DNA of 64,000 nucleotides, from positions 1 through 64,000 of the forward strand of contig CANXME010002553.1 in assembly GCA_948144175.1 (NCBI GenBank), read 5' to 3'. How positions within the stretch are numbered: the stretch's first letter is position 1; every line of letters begins with the position of its first letter. The stretch comes from Closterium sp. NIES-65 (taxonomy: Eukaryota > Streptophyta > Zygnematophyceae > Desmidiales > Closteriaceae). The position numbers and the translations under genes were made by a program. Under the pieces are notes generated by a model. That model was not told the origin of the DNA. It did not search any database and saw only the letters and a list, made by a program, of their open reading frames with translations. Of the stretch, positions 42,361 through 54,921 are shown one piece after another.

Positions 42361-45300
42361 CCTTGTTCTTCCAATTTTGCACAAGCTAGGCCCTTGTTCT
42401 TGAAATTTTGCACATGCTAGGCCCTTGTTCTTGCTATTTTGCACACGCTAGGCCCTTGTTCTTCCAATTCTGCACACGCTAGGCCCTTGTTCTTCCAATT
42501 TTGCACATACTAGGCCCTTGTTCTTGCTATTTTGCACACGCTAGGCTCTTGTTCTTCCAATTTTGCACACGCTAGGCCCTTGTTCTTGGAATTTTGTACA
42601 CGCTAGGCCCTTGTTCTTGCTATTTTGCACACGCTATGTCCTTGTTATTCCAATTTTGCACACGCTATGTCCTTGTTATTCCAATTTTGCACACGCTAGG
42701 TCCTTGTTCTTGAAATTTTGCACACGCTAGGTCATTGTTATTGCTATTTTGCACATGTAGGCCCTTGTTCTTGCAATTGTGCACACGCTAAGCCCTTGTT
42801 CTTGCTATTTTGCAAACGCTAGGCCCTTGTTCTTCCAGTTCTGCACACGCTAGGCCCTTGTTCTTCCAATTTTGCACATACTAGGCCCTTGTTCTTGCTA
42901 TTTTGCACACGCTAGGCCCTTGTTCTTGCTATTTTGCACACGCTATGTCCTTGTTATTCCAATTTTGCACACGCTAGGCCTTTGTTCTTGCTATTTTGCA
43001 CACGCTAGGCCCTTATTCTTCCAGTTTTGCACACGCTAGGCCCTTGTTCTTGAAATTTTGCACACGCTAGGCCCTTGTTCTTGCTATTTTGCACATGCTA
43101 GGCCCTTCTTCTTGCAATTTTGCACACGCTATGCCCTTGTTCTTGCTATTTTGCACACGCTAGGCTCTTCTGCTTGAAATTTTGCACACGCTAGGCCCTT
43201 GTTTTTGAATTTTTGCACACGCTAGGACCTTGTTTTTGCAATTTTGCATACGCTAGGCTCTTGTTCTTGAAATTTTGCACACGCTAGGCCTCTGTTCTTG
43301 CTATTTTGAATTTTTGCACACGCTAGGCCCTTGTTCTTGAAATTTTGCACATGCTTGGCCCTTGTTCTTGCTATTTTGCACACGCTAGGTCATTGTTCTT
43401 GCTGTTTTGCACATGTAGGCCCTTTTTCTTGCAATTTTGCACACGCTAGGCCCTTGTTCTTGCTATTTTGCACACGCTAGGCCCTTGTTCTTCCAATTCT
43501 GCACACGCTAGGCCCTTGTTCTTCCAATTTTGCACACGCTAGGCCCTTGTTCTTGCTATTTTGCACACGCTATGTCCTTGTTATTCCAATTTTGCATACG
43601 CTAGGCCTTTGTTCTTGCTATTTTGCACACGCTAGGCCCTTGTTCTTCCAAATTTGCACACGCTAGGCCATTGTTCTTGCAAATTTGCACACGCTAGGCC
43701 CTTGTTCTTGCTATTTTGTACACGCTAGGCCCTTGTTCTTCCAAATTTGCACACGCTAGGCCATTGTTCTTACAGTTTTGCACACGCTAGGCCCTTGTTA
43801 TTCCAATTTTGCACACGCTAGGCCCTTGTTTTTGCTATTTTGCACATGCTAGGTTCTTGTTCTTGCAAATGTGCACATGCTAGGCCCTTGTTCTTGCAAT
43901 TTCGCACACGCTAGGCCCTTGTTCTTGAAATTTTGCACACGCTAGGCCATTGTTCTTGCAATTTTGCACATGCTAGGCCCTTGTTCTTGCAATTTCGCAC
44001 ACGCTAGGCCCTTGTTCTTGCTATTTTGCACACGTTAGGCATTTGTTCTTGCAATTTTGAACACGCTAGGCCCTTGTTCTTCCAATTTTGCACAAGCTAG
44101 GCCCTTGTTCTTGCAATTTTGCACATGCTAGGCCCTTGGTCTCGCAATTTTGCACACGCTAGGCCCTTGTTCTTGAAATTTTGTACACGCTAGGCCCTTG
44201 TTCTTGCTATTTTGCACACGCTATGTCCTTGTTATTCCAATTTTGCACACGGTATGTCCTTGTTTTTCCAATTTTGCACAGGCTAGGCCCTTGTTCTTGA
44301 AATTTTGCACACGCTAGGTCATTGTTCTTGCTATTTTGCACATTTAGGCCCTTGTTCTTGCAATTGTGCACACGCTAGGCCCTTGTTCTTGCTATTTTGC
44401 AAACGCTAGGCCCTTGTTCTTTCAATTCTGCACACGCTAGGCCCTTGTTCTTCCAATTTTGCACATACTAGGCCCTTGTTCTTGCTATTTTGCACACGCT
44501 AGGCCCTTAATCTACCAATTTTGCACACACTAGGCTCTTGTTCTTCCAATTTTGCACACGCTGGGCCCTTGTTCTTGAAATTTTGTACACGCTAGGCCCT
44601 TGTTCTTGCTATTTTGCACACGCTATATCCTTGTTTTTCCAATTGTGCACACGCTATGTCCTTGTTATTCCAATTTTGCACACGCTAGGCCCTTGTTCTT
44701 GCTTTTTTGCACACGCTATGTCCTTGCTATTCCAATTTTGCACATGCAAGGCCCTTGTTCTTGCTATTTTGCACACGCTAGGCCCTTGCTCTTGAAACTT
44801 TGCACACGCTAGGCCCTTGTTCTTGCTATTTTGCACACGCTATGTCCTTGTTATTCCAATTTTGCACACGCTAGGCCTTTGTTCTTGCTATTTTGCACAC
44901 GCTAGGCCCTTGTTCTTCCAATTTTGCACACGCTAGGCCCTTGTTCTTGAAATGTTGCACACGCTAGGCCCTTGTTCTTGCTATTTTGCACATGCTAGGC
45001 CCTTCTTCTTGCAATTTTGCACACGCTATGCCCTTGTTCTTGCTATTTTGCACACGCTAGGCCCTTCTGCTTGAAATTTTGCACACGCTAGGCCCTTGTT
45101 TTTGAATTTTTGCACAAGCTAGGACCTTGTTTTTGCAATTTTGCATACGCTAGGCGCTTGTTCTTGAAATTTTGCACACGCTAGGCCCCTGTTCTTGCTA
45201 TTTTGAATTTTTGCACACGCTAGGCCCTTGTTCTTGAAATTTTGCACATGCTTGGCCCTTGTTCTTGCTATTTTGCACACGCTAGGTCATTGTTCTTGCT

Positions 45301-48148
45301 ATTTTGCACATGTAGGCCCTTGTTCTTGCAATTTTGCACACGCTAGGCCCTTGTTCTTGCTATTTTGGACACGCTAGGCCCTTGTTCTTCCAATTCTGCA
45401 CACGCTAGGCCCTTGTTCTTCCAATTTTGCACATACTAGGCCCTTGTTCTTGCTATTTTGCACACGCTAGGCCCTTGTTCTACCAATTTTGCACACGCTA
45501 GGCTCTTGTTCTTCCAATTCTGCACACGCTAGGCCCGTGTTCTTGAAATTTTGTACACGCTAGGCCCTTGTTCTTGCTATTTTGCACACGCTATGTCCTT
45601 GTTATTCCAATTTTGCACACCCTATGTCCTTGTTATTCCAATTTTGCACACGCTAGGCCCTTGTTTTTGAAATTTTGCACACGCTAGGTCATTGTTCTTG
45701 CTATTTTGCACATGTAGGCCCTTGTTCTTGCAATTGTGTACACGCTAGGCCCTTGTTCTTGCTATTTTGCACACGCTAGGCCCTTGTTCTTCCAATTCTG
45801 CACACGCTAGGCCCTTGTTCTTCCAATTTTGCACCTACTAGGCCCTTGTTCTTGCTATTTTGCACACGCTAGGCCCTTGTTCTACCAATTTTGCACACGC
45901 TAGGCTCTTGTTCTTCCAATTCTGCACACGCTAGGCCCGTGTTCTTGAAATTTTGTACACGCTAGGCCCTTTTTCTTGCTATTTTGCACACGCTATGTCC
46001 TTGTTATTCCAATTTTGCACACGCTATGTCCTTGTTATTCCAATTTTGCACACGCTAGGCCATTGTTCTTGCCTTTTTGCACACGCTATGTCCTTGCTAT
46101 TCCAATTTTGCACATGCTAGGCCCTTGTTCTTCCAATTTTGCACACGCTAGGCCCTTGTTCTTGCTATTTTGCACACGCTATGTCCTTGTTATTCCAATT
46201 TTGCATACGCTAGGCCTTTGTTCTTGCTATTTCGCTCACGCTAGGCCCTTGTTCTTCCAAATTTGCACACGCTAGGCCATTGTTCTTGCAAATTTGCACA
46301 CGCTAGGCCCTTGTTCTTGCTATTTTGTACACGCTAGGCCCTTGTTCTTCCAAATTTGCACACACTAGGCCATTGTTCTTACAATTTTGCACACGCTAGG
46401 CCCTTGTTATTCCAATTTTGCACACGCCAGGCCCTTGTTTTTGCTATTTTGCACATGCTAGGTTCTTGTTCTTGCAAATGTGCACATGCTAGGCCCTTGT
46501 TCTTGCAATTTCGCACACGCTAGGCCCTTCTGCTTGAAATTTTGCACACGCTAGGCCCTTGTTTTTGAATTTTTGCACACGCTAGGACCTTCTTTTGCAA
46601 TTTTGCATACGCTAGGCGCTTGTTCTTGAAATTTTGCACACGCTAGGCCCCTGTTCTTGCTATTTTGAATTTTTGCACACGCTAGGCCCTTGTTCTTGAA
46701 ATTTTGCACATGCTTGGCCCTTGTTCTTGCTATTTTGCACACGCTAGGTCATTGTTCTTGCTATTTTGCACATGTAGGCCCCTGTTCTTGCAATTTTGCA
46801 CACGCTAGGCCCTTGTTCTTGCTATTTTGCACACGCTAGGCCCTTGTTCTTCCAATTCTGCACACGCTAGGCCCTTGTTCTTCCAATTTTGCACATACTA
46901 GGCCCTTGTTCTTGCTATTTTGCACACGCTAGGCCCTTGTTCTACCAATTTTGCACACGCTAGGCTCTTGTTCTTCCAATTCTGCACACGCTAGGCCCGT
47001 GTTCTTGAAATTTTGTACACGCTAGGCCCTTGTTCTTGCTATTTTGCACACGCTATGTCCTTCTTATTCCAATTTTGCACACGCTATGTCCTTGTTATTC
47101 CAATTTTGCACACGCTAGGCCCTTGTTCTTGAAATTTTGCACACGCTAGCTCATTGTTCTTGCTATTTTGCACATGTTGGCCCTTGTTCTTGCAATTGTG
47201 TACACGCTAGGCCCTTGTTCTTGCTATTTTGCACACGCTAGGCCCTTGTTCTTCCAATTCTGCACACGCTAGGCCCTTGTTCTTCCAATTTTGCACATAC
47301 TAGGCCCCTGTTCTTGCTATTTTGCACATGCTAGGCCCTTGTTCTACCAATTGTGCACACGCTAGGCTCTTGTTCTTCCAATTTTGCACACGCTAGGCCC
47401 TTGTTCTTGAAATTTTGTACACGCTAGGCCCTTGTTCTTGCTATTTTGCACACGCTATGTCCTTGTTATTCCAATTTTGCACACGCTATGTCCTTGTTAT
47501 TCCAATTTTGGACACGCTAGGCCATTGTTCTTGCCTTTTTGCACACACTATGTCCTTGCTATTCCAATTTTGCACATGCTAGGCCCTTGTTCTTCCAATT
47601 TTGCACACGCTAGGCCCTTGTTCTTGCTATTTTGCACACGCTATGTCCTTGTTATTCCAATTTTGCATACGCTAGGCCTTTGTTCTTGCTATTTCGCACA
47701 CGCTAGGCCCTTGTTCTTCCAAATTTGCACACGCTAGGCCATTGTTCTTGCAAATTTGCACACGCTAGGCCCTTGTTCTTGCTATTTTGTACACGCTAGG
47801 CCCTTGTTCTTCCAAATTTGCACACACTAGGCCATTGTTCTTACAATTTTACACACGCTAGGCTCTTGTTATTCCAATTTTGCACACGCTAGGCCCTTGT
47901 TTTTGCTATTTTGCACATGCTAGGTTCTTGTTCTTGCAAATGTGCACATGCTAGGCCCTTGTTCTTGCAATTTCGCACACGCTAGGCCCTTGTTCTTGAA
48001 ATTTTGCACACGCTAGGCCATTGTTCTTGCACTTTTGCACATGCTAGGCCCTTGTTCTTGCAATTTCGCACACGCTAGGCCCTTGTTCTTGCTATTTTGC
48101 ACACGTTAGGCATTTGTTCTTGCAATTTTGAACACGCTAGGCCCTTGT
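41340..48148 (+). repeat. 6.8-kb higher-order repeat, unit 1
   Basis: Starts around the rare GCCCATGCTAGG monomer (41357) and matches unit 2 at offset 6,835 then 6,834 bp; a one-base deletion near 48914 in unit 2 explains the change. Shared private variants include TTGGAATTTTG (42587, 49421), TTTTGGACACGC (about 45364, 52198) and a CACGCTGGGCCC monomer (about 44560, 51394). The 39-bp markers are spaced 1,897, 1,462 and 3,475 bp, summing to 6,834. Confidence 0.85.
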
Positions 48149-51100
48149 TATTCCAATTTTGCACACGCTAGGCCCTTGTTCTTGAAATTTTGCCCATGCT
48201 AGGTTATTGTTCTTGCTATTTTGCACATGTAGGCCCTTGTTCTTGCAATTGTGCACACGCTAGGCCCTTGTTCTTGCTATTTTGCAAACGCTAGGCCCTT
48301 GTTCTTTCAATTCTGCACACGCTAGGCCCTTGTTCTTCCAATTTTGCACATACTAGGCCCTTGTTCTTGCTATTTTGCACACGCTAGGCCCTTGTTCTAC
48401 CAATTTTGCACACTCTAGGCTCTTGTTCTTCCAATTTTGCACACGCTAGGCCCTTGTTCTTGAAATTTTGTACACGCTAGGCCCTTGTTCTTGCTATTTT
48501 GCATACGCTATGTCCTTGTTATTCCAATTTTGCACACGCTATGTCCTTGTTATTCCAATTTTGCACACGCTAGGCCATTGTTCTTGCCTTTTTGCACACG
48601 CTATGTCCTTGCTATTCCAATTTTGCACATGCTAGGCCCTTGTTCTTCCAATTTTGCACACGCTAGGCCCTTGTTCTTGCTATTTTGCACACGCTATGTC
48701 CTTGTTATTCCAATTTTGCATACGCTAGGCCTTTGTTCTTGCTATTTCGCACACGCTAGGCCCTTGTTCTTCCAAATTTGCACACGCTAGGCCATTGTTC
48801 TTGCAAATTTGTACACGCTAGGCCCTTGTTCTTGCTATTTTGTACACGCTAGGCCCTTGTTCTTCCAAATTTGCACACGCTAGGCCATTATTCTTACAAT
48901 TTTGCACACGCTAGGCCTTATTATTCCAATTTTGCACACGCTAGGCCCTTGTTTTTGCTATTTTGCACATGCTAGGTTCTTGTTCTTGCAAATGTGCACA
49001 TGCTAGGCCCTTGTTCTTGCAATTTCGCACACGCTAGGCCCTTGTTCTTGAAATTTTGCACACGCTAGGCCATTGTTCTTGCAATTTTGCACATGCTAGG
49101 CCCTTGTTCTTGCAATTTCGCACACGCTAGGCCCTTGTTCTTGCTATTTTGCACACGTTAGGCATTTGTTCTTGCAATTTTGAGCACGCTAGGCCCTTGT
49201 TCTTCCAATTTTGCACAAGCTAGGCCCTTGTTCTTGCAATTTTGCTCATGCTAGGCCCTTGTTCTTGCTATTTTGCACACGCTAGGCCCTTGTTCTTCCA
49301 ATTCTGCACACGCTAGGCCCTTGTTCTTCCAATTTTGCACATACGAGGCCCTTGTTCTTGCTATTTTGCACACGCTAGGCTCTTGTTCTTCCAATTTTGC
49401 ACACGCTAGGCCCTTGTTCTTGGAATTTTGTACACGCTAGGCCCTTGTTCTTGCTATTTTGCACACGCTATGTCCTTGTTATTCCAATTTTGCACACGCT
49501 ATGTCCTTGTTATTCCAATTTTGCACACGCTAGGTCCTTGTTCTTGAAATTTTGCACATGCTAGGTCATTGTTATTGCTATTTTGCACATGTAGGCCCTT
49601 GTTCTTGCAATTGTGCACACGCTAAGCCCTTGTTCTTGCTATTTTGCAAACGCTAGGCCCTTGTTCTTCCAGTTCTGCACACGCTAGGCCCTTGTTCTTC
49701 CAATTTTGCACATACTAGGCCCTTGTTCTTGCTATTTTGCACACGCTAGGCCCTTGTTCTTGCTATTTTGCACACGCTATGTCCTTGTTATTCCAATTTT
49801 GCACACGCTAGGCCTTTGTTCTTGCTATTTTGCACACGCTAGGCCCTTGTTCTTCCAGTTTTGCACACGCTAGGCCCTTGTTCTTGAAATTTTGCACACG
49901 CTAGGCCCTTGTTCTTGCTATTTTGCACATGCTAGGCCCTTCTTCTTGCAATTTTGCACACGCTATGCCCTTGTTCTTGCTATTTTGCACACGCTAGGCT
50001 CTTCTGCTTGAAATTTTGCACACGCTAGGCCCTTGTTTTTGAATTTTTGCACACGCTAGGACCTTGTTTTTGCAATTTTGCATACGCTAGGCTCTTGTTC
50101 TTGAAATTTTGCACACGCTAGGCCTCTGTTCTTGCTATTTTGAATTTTTGCACACGCTAGGCCCTTGTTCTTGAAATTTTGCACATGCTTGGCCCTTGTT
50201 CTTGCTATTTTGCACACGCTAGGTCATTGTTCTTGCTATTTTGCACATGTAGGCCCTTTTTCTTGCAATTTTGCACACGCTAGGCCCTTGTTCTTGCTAT
50301 TTTGCACACGCTAGGCCCTTGTTCTTCCAATTCTGCACACGCTAGGCCCTTGTTCTTCCAATTTTGCACACGCTAGGCCCTTGTTCTTGCTATTTTGCAC
50401 ACGCTATGTCCTTGTTATTCCAATTTTGCATACGCTAGGCCTTTGTTCTTGCTATTTTGCACACGCTAGGCCCTTGTTCTTCCAAATTTGCACACGCTAG
50501 GCCATTGTTCTTGCAAATTTGCACACGCTAGGCCCTTGTTCTTGCTATTTTGTACACGCTAGGCCCTTGTTCTTCCAAATTTGCACACGCTAGGCCATTG
50601 TTCTTACAATTTTGCACACGCTAGGCCCTTGTTATTCCAATTTTGCACACGCAAGGCCCTTGTTTTTGCTATTTTGCACATGCTAGGTTCTTGTTCTTGC
50701 AAATGTGCACATGCTAGGCCCTTGTTCTTGCAATTTCGCACACGCTAGGCCCTTGTTCTTGAAATTTTGCACACGCTAGGCCATTGTTCTTGCAATTTTG
50801 CACATGCTAGGCCCTTGTTCTTGCAATTTCGCACACGCTAGGCCCTTGTTCTTGCTATTTTGCACACGTTAGGCATTTGTTCTTGCAATTTTGAACACGC
50901 TAGGCCCTTGTTCTTCCAATTTTGCACAAGCTAGGCCCTTGTTCTTGCAATTTTGCACATGCTAGGCCCTTGGTCTCGCAATTTTGCACACGCTAGGCCA
51001 TTGTTCTTGAAATTTTGTACACGCTAGGCCCTTGTTCTTGCTATTTTGCACACGCTATGTCCTTGTTATTCCAATTTTGCACACGGTATGTCCTTGTTAT

Positions 51101-54100
51101 TCCAATTTTGCACAGGCTAGGCCCTTGTTCTTGAAATTTTGCACACGCTAGGTCATTGTTCTTGCTATTTTGCACATGTAGGCCCTTGTTCTTGCAATTG
51201 TGCACACGCTAGGCCCTTGTTCTTGCTATTTTGCAAACGCTAGGCCCTTGTTCTTTCAATTCTGCACACGCTAGGCCCTTGTTCTTCCAATTTTGCACAT
51301 ACTAGGCCCTTGTTCTTGCTATTTTGCACACGCTAGGCCCTTAATCTACCAATTTTCCACACACTAGGCTCTTGTTCTTCCAATTTTGCACACGCTGGGC
51401 CCTTGTTCTTGAAATTTTGTACACGCTAGGCCCTTGTTCTTGCTATTTTGCACACGCTATATCCTTGTTTTTCCAATTGTGCACACGCTATGTCCTTGTT
51501 ATTCCAATTTTGCACACGCTAGGCCCTTGTGCTTGCTTTTTTGCACACGCTATGTCCTTGCTATTCCAATTTTGCACATGCTAGGCCCTTGTTCTTGCTA
51601 TTTTGCACACGCTAGGCCCTTGCTCTTGAAACTTTGCACACGCTAGGCCCTTGTTCTTGCTATTTTGCACACGCTATGTCCTTGTTATTCCAATTTTGCA
51701 CACGCTAGGCCTTTGTTCTTGCTATTTTGCACACGCTAGGCCCTTGTTCTTCCAATTTTGCACATGCTAGGCCCTTGTTCTTGAAATGTTGCACACGCTA
51801 GGCCCTTGTTCTTGCTATTTTGCACATGCTAGGCCCTTCTTTTTGCAATTTTGCACACGCTATGCCCTTGTTCTTGCTATTTTGCACACGCTAGGCCCTT
51901 CTGCTTGAAATTTTGCACACGCTAGGCCCTTGTTTTTGAATTTTTGCACTAGCTAGGACCTTGTTTTTGCAATTTTGCATACGCTAGGCGCTTGTTCTTG
52001 AAATTTTGCACACGCTAGGCCCCTGTTCTTGCTATTTTGAATTTTTGCACACGCTAGGCCCTTGTTCTTGAAATTTTGCACATGCTTGGCCCTTGTTCTT
52101 GCTATTTTGCACACGCTAGGTCATTGTTCTTGCTATTTTGCACATGTAGGCCCTTGTTCTTGCAATTTTGCACACGCTAGGCCCTTGTTCTTGCTATTTT
52201 GGACACGCTAGGCCCTTGTTCTTCCAATTCTGCACACGCTAGGCCCTTGTTCTTCCAATTTTGCACATACTAGGCCCTTGTTCTTGCTATTTTGCACACG
52301 CTAGGCCCTTGTTCTACCAATTTTGCACACGCTAGGCTCTTGTTCTTCCAATTCTGCACACGCTAGGCCCGTGTTCTTGAAATTTTGTACACGCTAGGCC
52401 CTTGTTCTTGCTATTTTGCTCACGCTATGTCCTTGTTATTCCAATTTTGCACACGCTATGTCCTTGTTATTCCAATTTTGCACACGCTAGGCCCTTGTTC
52501 TTGAAATTTTGCACACGCTAGGTCATTGTTCTTGCTATTTTGCACATGTAGGCCCTTGTTCTTGCAATTGTGTACACGCTAGGCCCTTGTTCTTGCTATT
52601 TTGCACACGCTAGGCCCTTGTTCTTCCAATTCTGCACACCCTAGGCCCTTGTTCTTCCAATTTTGCACATACTAGGCCCTTGTTCTTGCTATTTTGCACA
52701 CGCTAGGCCCTTGTTCTACCAATTTTGCACACGCTAGGCTCTTGTTCTTTCAATTCTGCACACGCTAGGCCCGTGTTCTTGAAATTTTGTACACGCTAGG
52801 CCCTTTTTCTTGCTATTTTGCACACGCTATGTCCTTGTTATTCCAATTTTGCACACGCTATGTCCTTGTTATTCCAATTTTGCACACGCTAGGCCATTGT
52901 TCTTGCCTTTTTGCACACGCTATGTCCTTGCTATTCCAATTTTGCACATGCTAGGCCCTTGTTCTTCCAATTTTGCACACGCTAGGCCCTTGTTCTTGCT
53001 ATTTTGCACACGCTATGTCCTTGTTATTCCAATTTTGCATACGCTAGGCCTTTGTTCTTGCTATTTCGCACACGCTAGGCCCTTGTTCTTCCAAATTTGC
53101 ACACGCTAGGCCATTGTTCTTGCAAATTTGCACACGCTAGGCCCTTGTTCTTGCTATTTTGTACACGCTAGGCCCTTGTTCTTCCAAATTTGCACACACT
53201 AGGCCATTGTTCTTACAATTTTGCAGACGCTAGGCCCTTGTTATTCCAATTTTGCACACGCTAGGCCCTTGTTTTTGCTATTTTGCACATGCTAGGTTCT
53301 TGTTCTTGCAAATGTGCACATGCTAGGCCCTTGTTCTTGCAATTTCGCACACGCTAGGCCCTTCTGCTTGAAATTTTGCACACGCTAGGCCCTTGTTTTT
53401 GAATTTTTGCACACGCTAGGACCTTCTTTTGCAATTTTGCATACGCTAGGCGCTTGTTCTTGAAATTTTGCACATGCTAGGCCCCTGTTCTTGCTATTTT
53501 GAATTTTTGCACACGCTAGGCCCTTGTTCTTGAAATTTTGCACATGCTTGGCCCTTGTTCTTGCTATTTTGCACACGCTAGGTCATTGTTCTTGCTATTT
53601 TGCACATGTAGGCCCTTGTTCTTGCAATTTTGCACACGCTAGGCCCTTGTTCTTGCTATTTTGCACACGCTAGGCCCTTGTTCTTCCAATTCTGCACACG
53701 CTAGGCCCTTGTTCTTCCAATTTTGCACATACTAGGCCCTTGTTCTTGCTATTTTGCACACGCTAGGCCCTTGTTCTACCAATTTTGCACACGCTAGGCT
53801 CTTGTTCTTCCAATTTTGCACACGCTAGGCCCGTGTTCTTGAAAGTTTGTACACGCTAGGCCCTTGTTCTTGCTATTTTGCACACGCTATGTCCTTGTTA
53901 TTCCAATTTTGCACACGCTATGTCCTTGTTATTCCAATTTTGCACACGCTAGGCCCTTGTTCTTGAAATTTTGCACACGCTAGGTCATTGTTCTTGCTAT
54001 TTTGCACATGTAGGCCCTTGTTCTTGCAATTGTGTACACGCTAGGCCCTTGTTCTTGCTATTTTGCACACGCTAGGCCCTTGTTCTTCCAATTCTGCACA

Positions 54101-54921
54101 CGCTAGGCCCTTGTTCTACCAATTGTGCACACGCTAGGCTCTTGTTCTTCCAATTTTGCACACGCTAGGCCCTTGTTCTTGAAATTTTGTACACGCTAGG
54201 CCCTTGTTCTTGCTATTTTGCACACGCTATGTCCTTGTTATTCCAATTTTGCACACGCTATGTCCTTGTTATTCCAATTTTGGACACGCTAGGCCATTGT
54301 TCTTGCCTTTTTGCACACACTATGTCCTTGCTATTCCAATTTTGCACATGCTAGGCCCTTGTTCTTCCAATTTTGCACACGCTAGGCCCTTGTTCTTGCT
54401 ATTTTGCACACGCTATGTCCTTGTTATTCCAATTTTGCATACGCTAGGCCTTTGTTCTTGCTATTTCGCACACGCTAGGCCCTTGTTCTTCCAAATTTGC
54501 ACACGCTAGGCCATTGTTCTTGCAAATTTGCACACGCTAGGCCCTTGTTATTGCTATTTTGTACACGCTAGGCCCTTGTTCTTCCAAATTTGCACACACT
54601 AGGCCATTGTTCTTACAATTTTACACACGCTAGGCCCTTGTTATTCCAATTTTGCACACGCTAGGCCCTTGTTTTTGCTATTTTGCACATGCTAGGTTCT
54701 TGTTCTTGCAAATGTGCACATGCTAGGCCCTTGTTCTTGCAATTTCGCACACGCTAGGCCCTTGTTCTTGAAATTTTGCACACGCTAGGCCATTGTTCTT
54801 GCAATTTTGCACATGCTAGGCCCTTGTTCTTGCAATTTCGCACACGGTAGGCCCTTGTTCTTGCTATTTTGCACACGTTAGGCATTTGTTCTTGCAATTT
54901 TGAACACGCTAGGCCCTTGTT
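48149..54921 (+). repeat. 6.8-kb higher-order repeat, unit 2
   Basis: Register monomer GCCCATGC at 48192 and next at 54933, a unit length of 6,741 bp. It is near-identical by eye to unit 1, with losses of whole monomers (for example near 54115) accounting for its shorter length. Within it, the one-base-short CCTTCTTTTGC monomer near 53422 repeats the same defect at 46588 in unit 1. Confidence 0.85.
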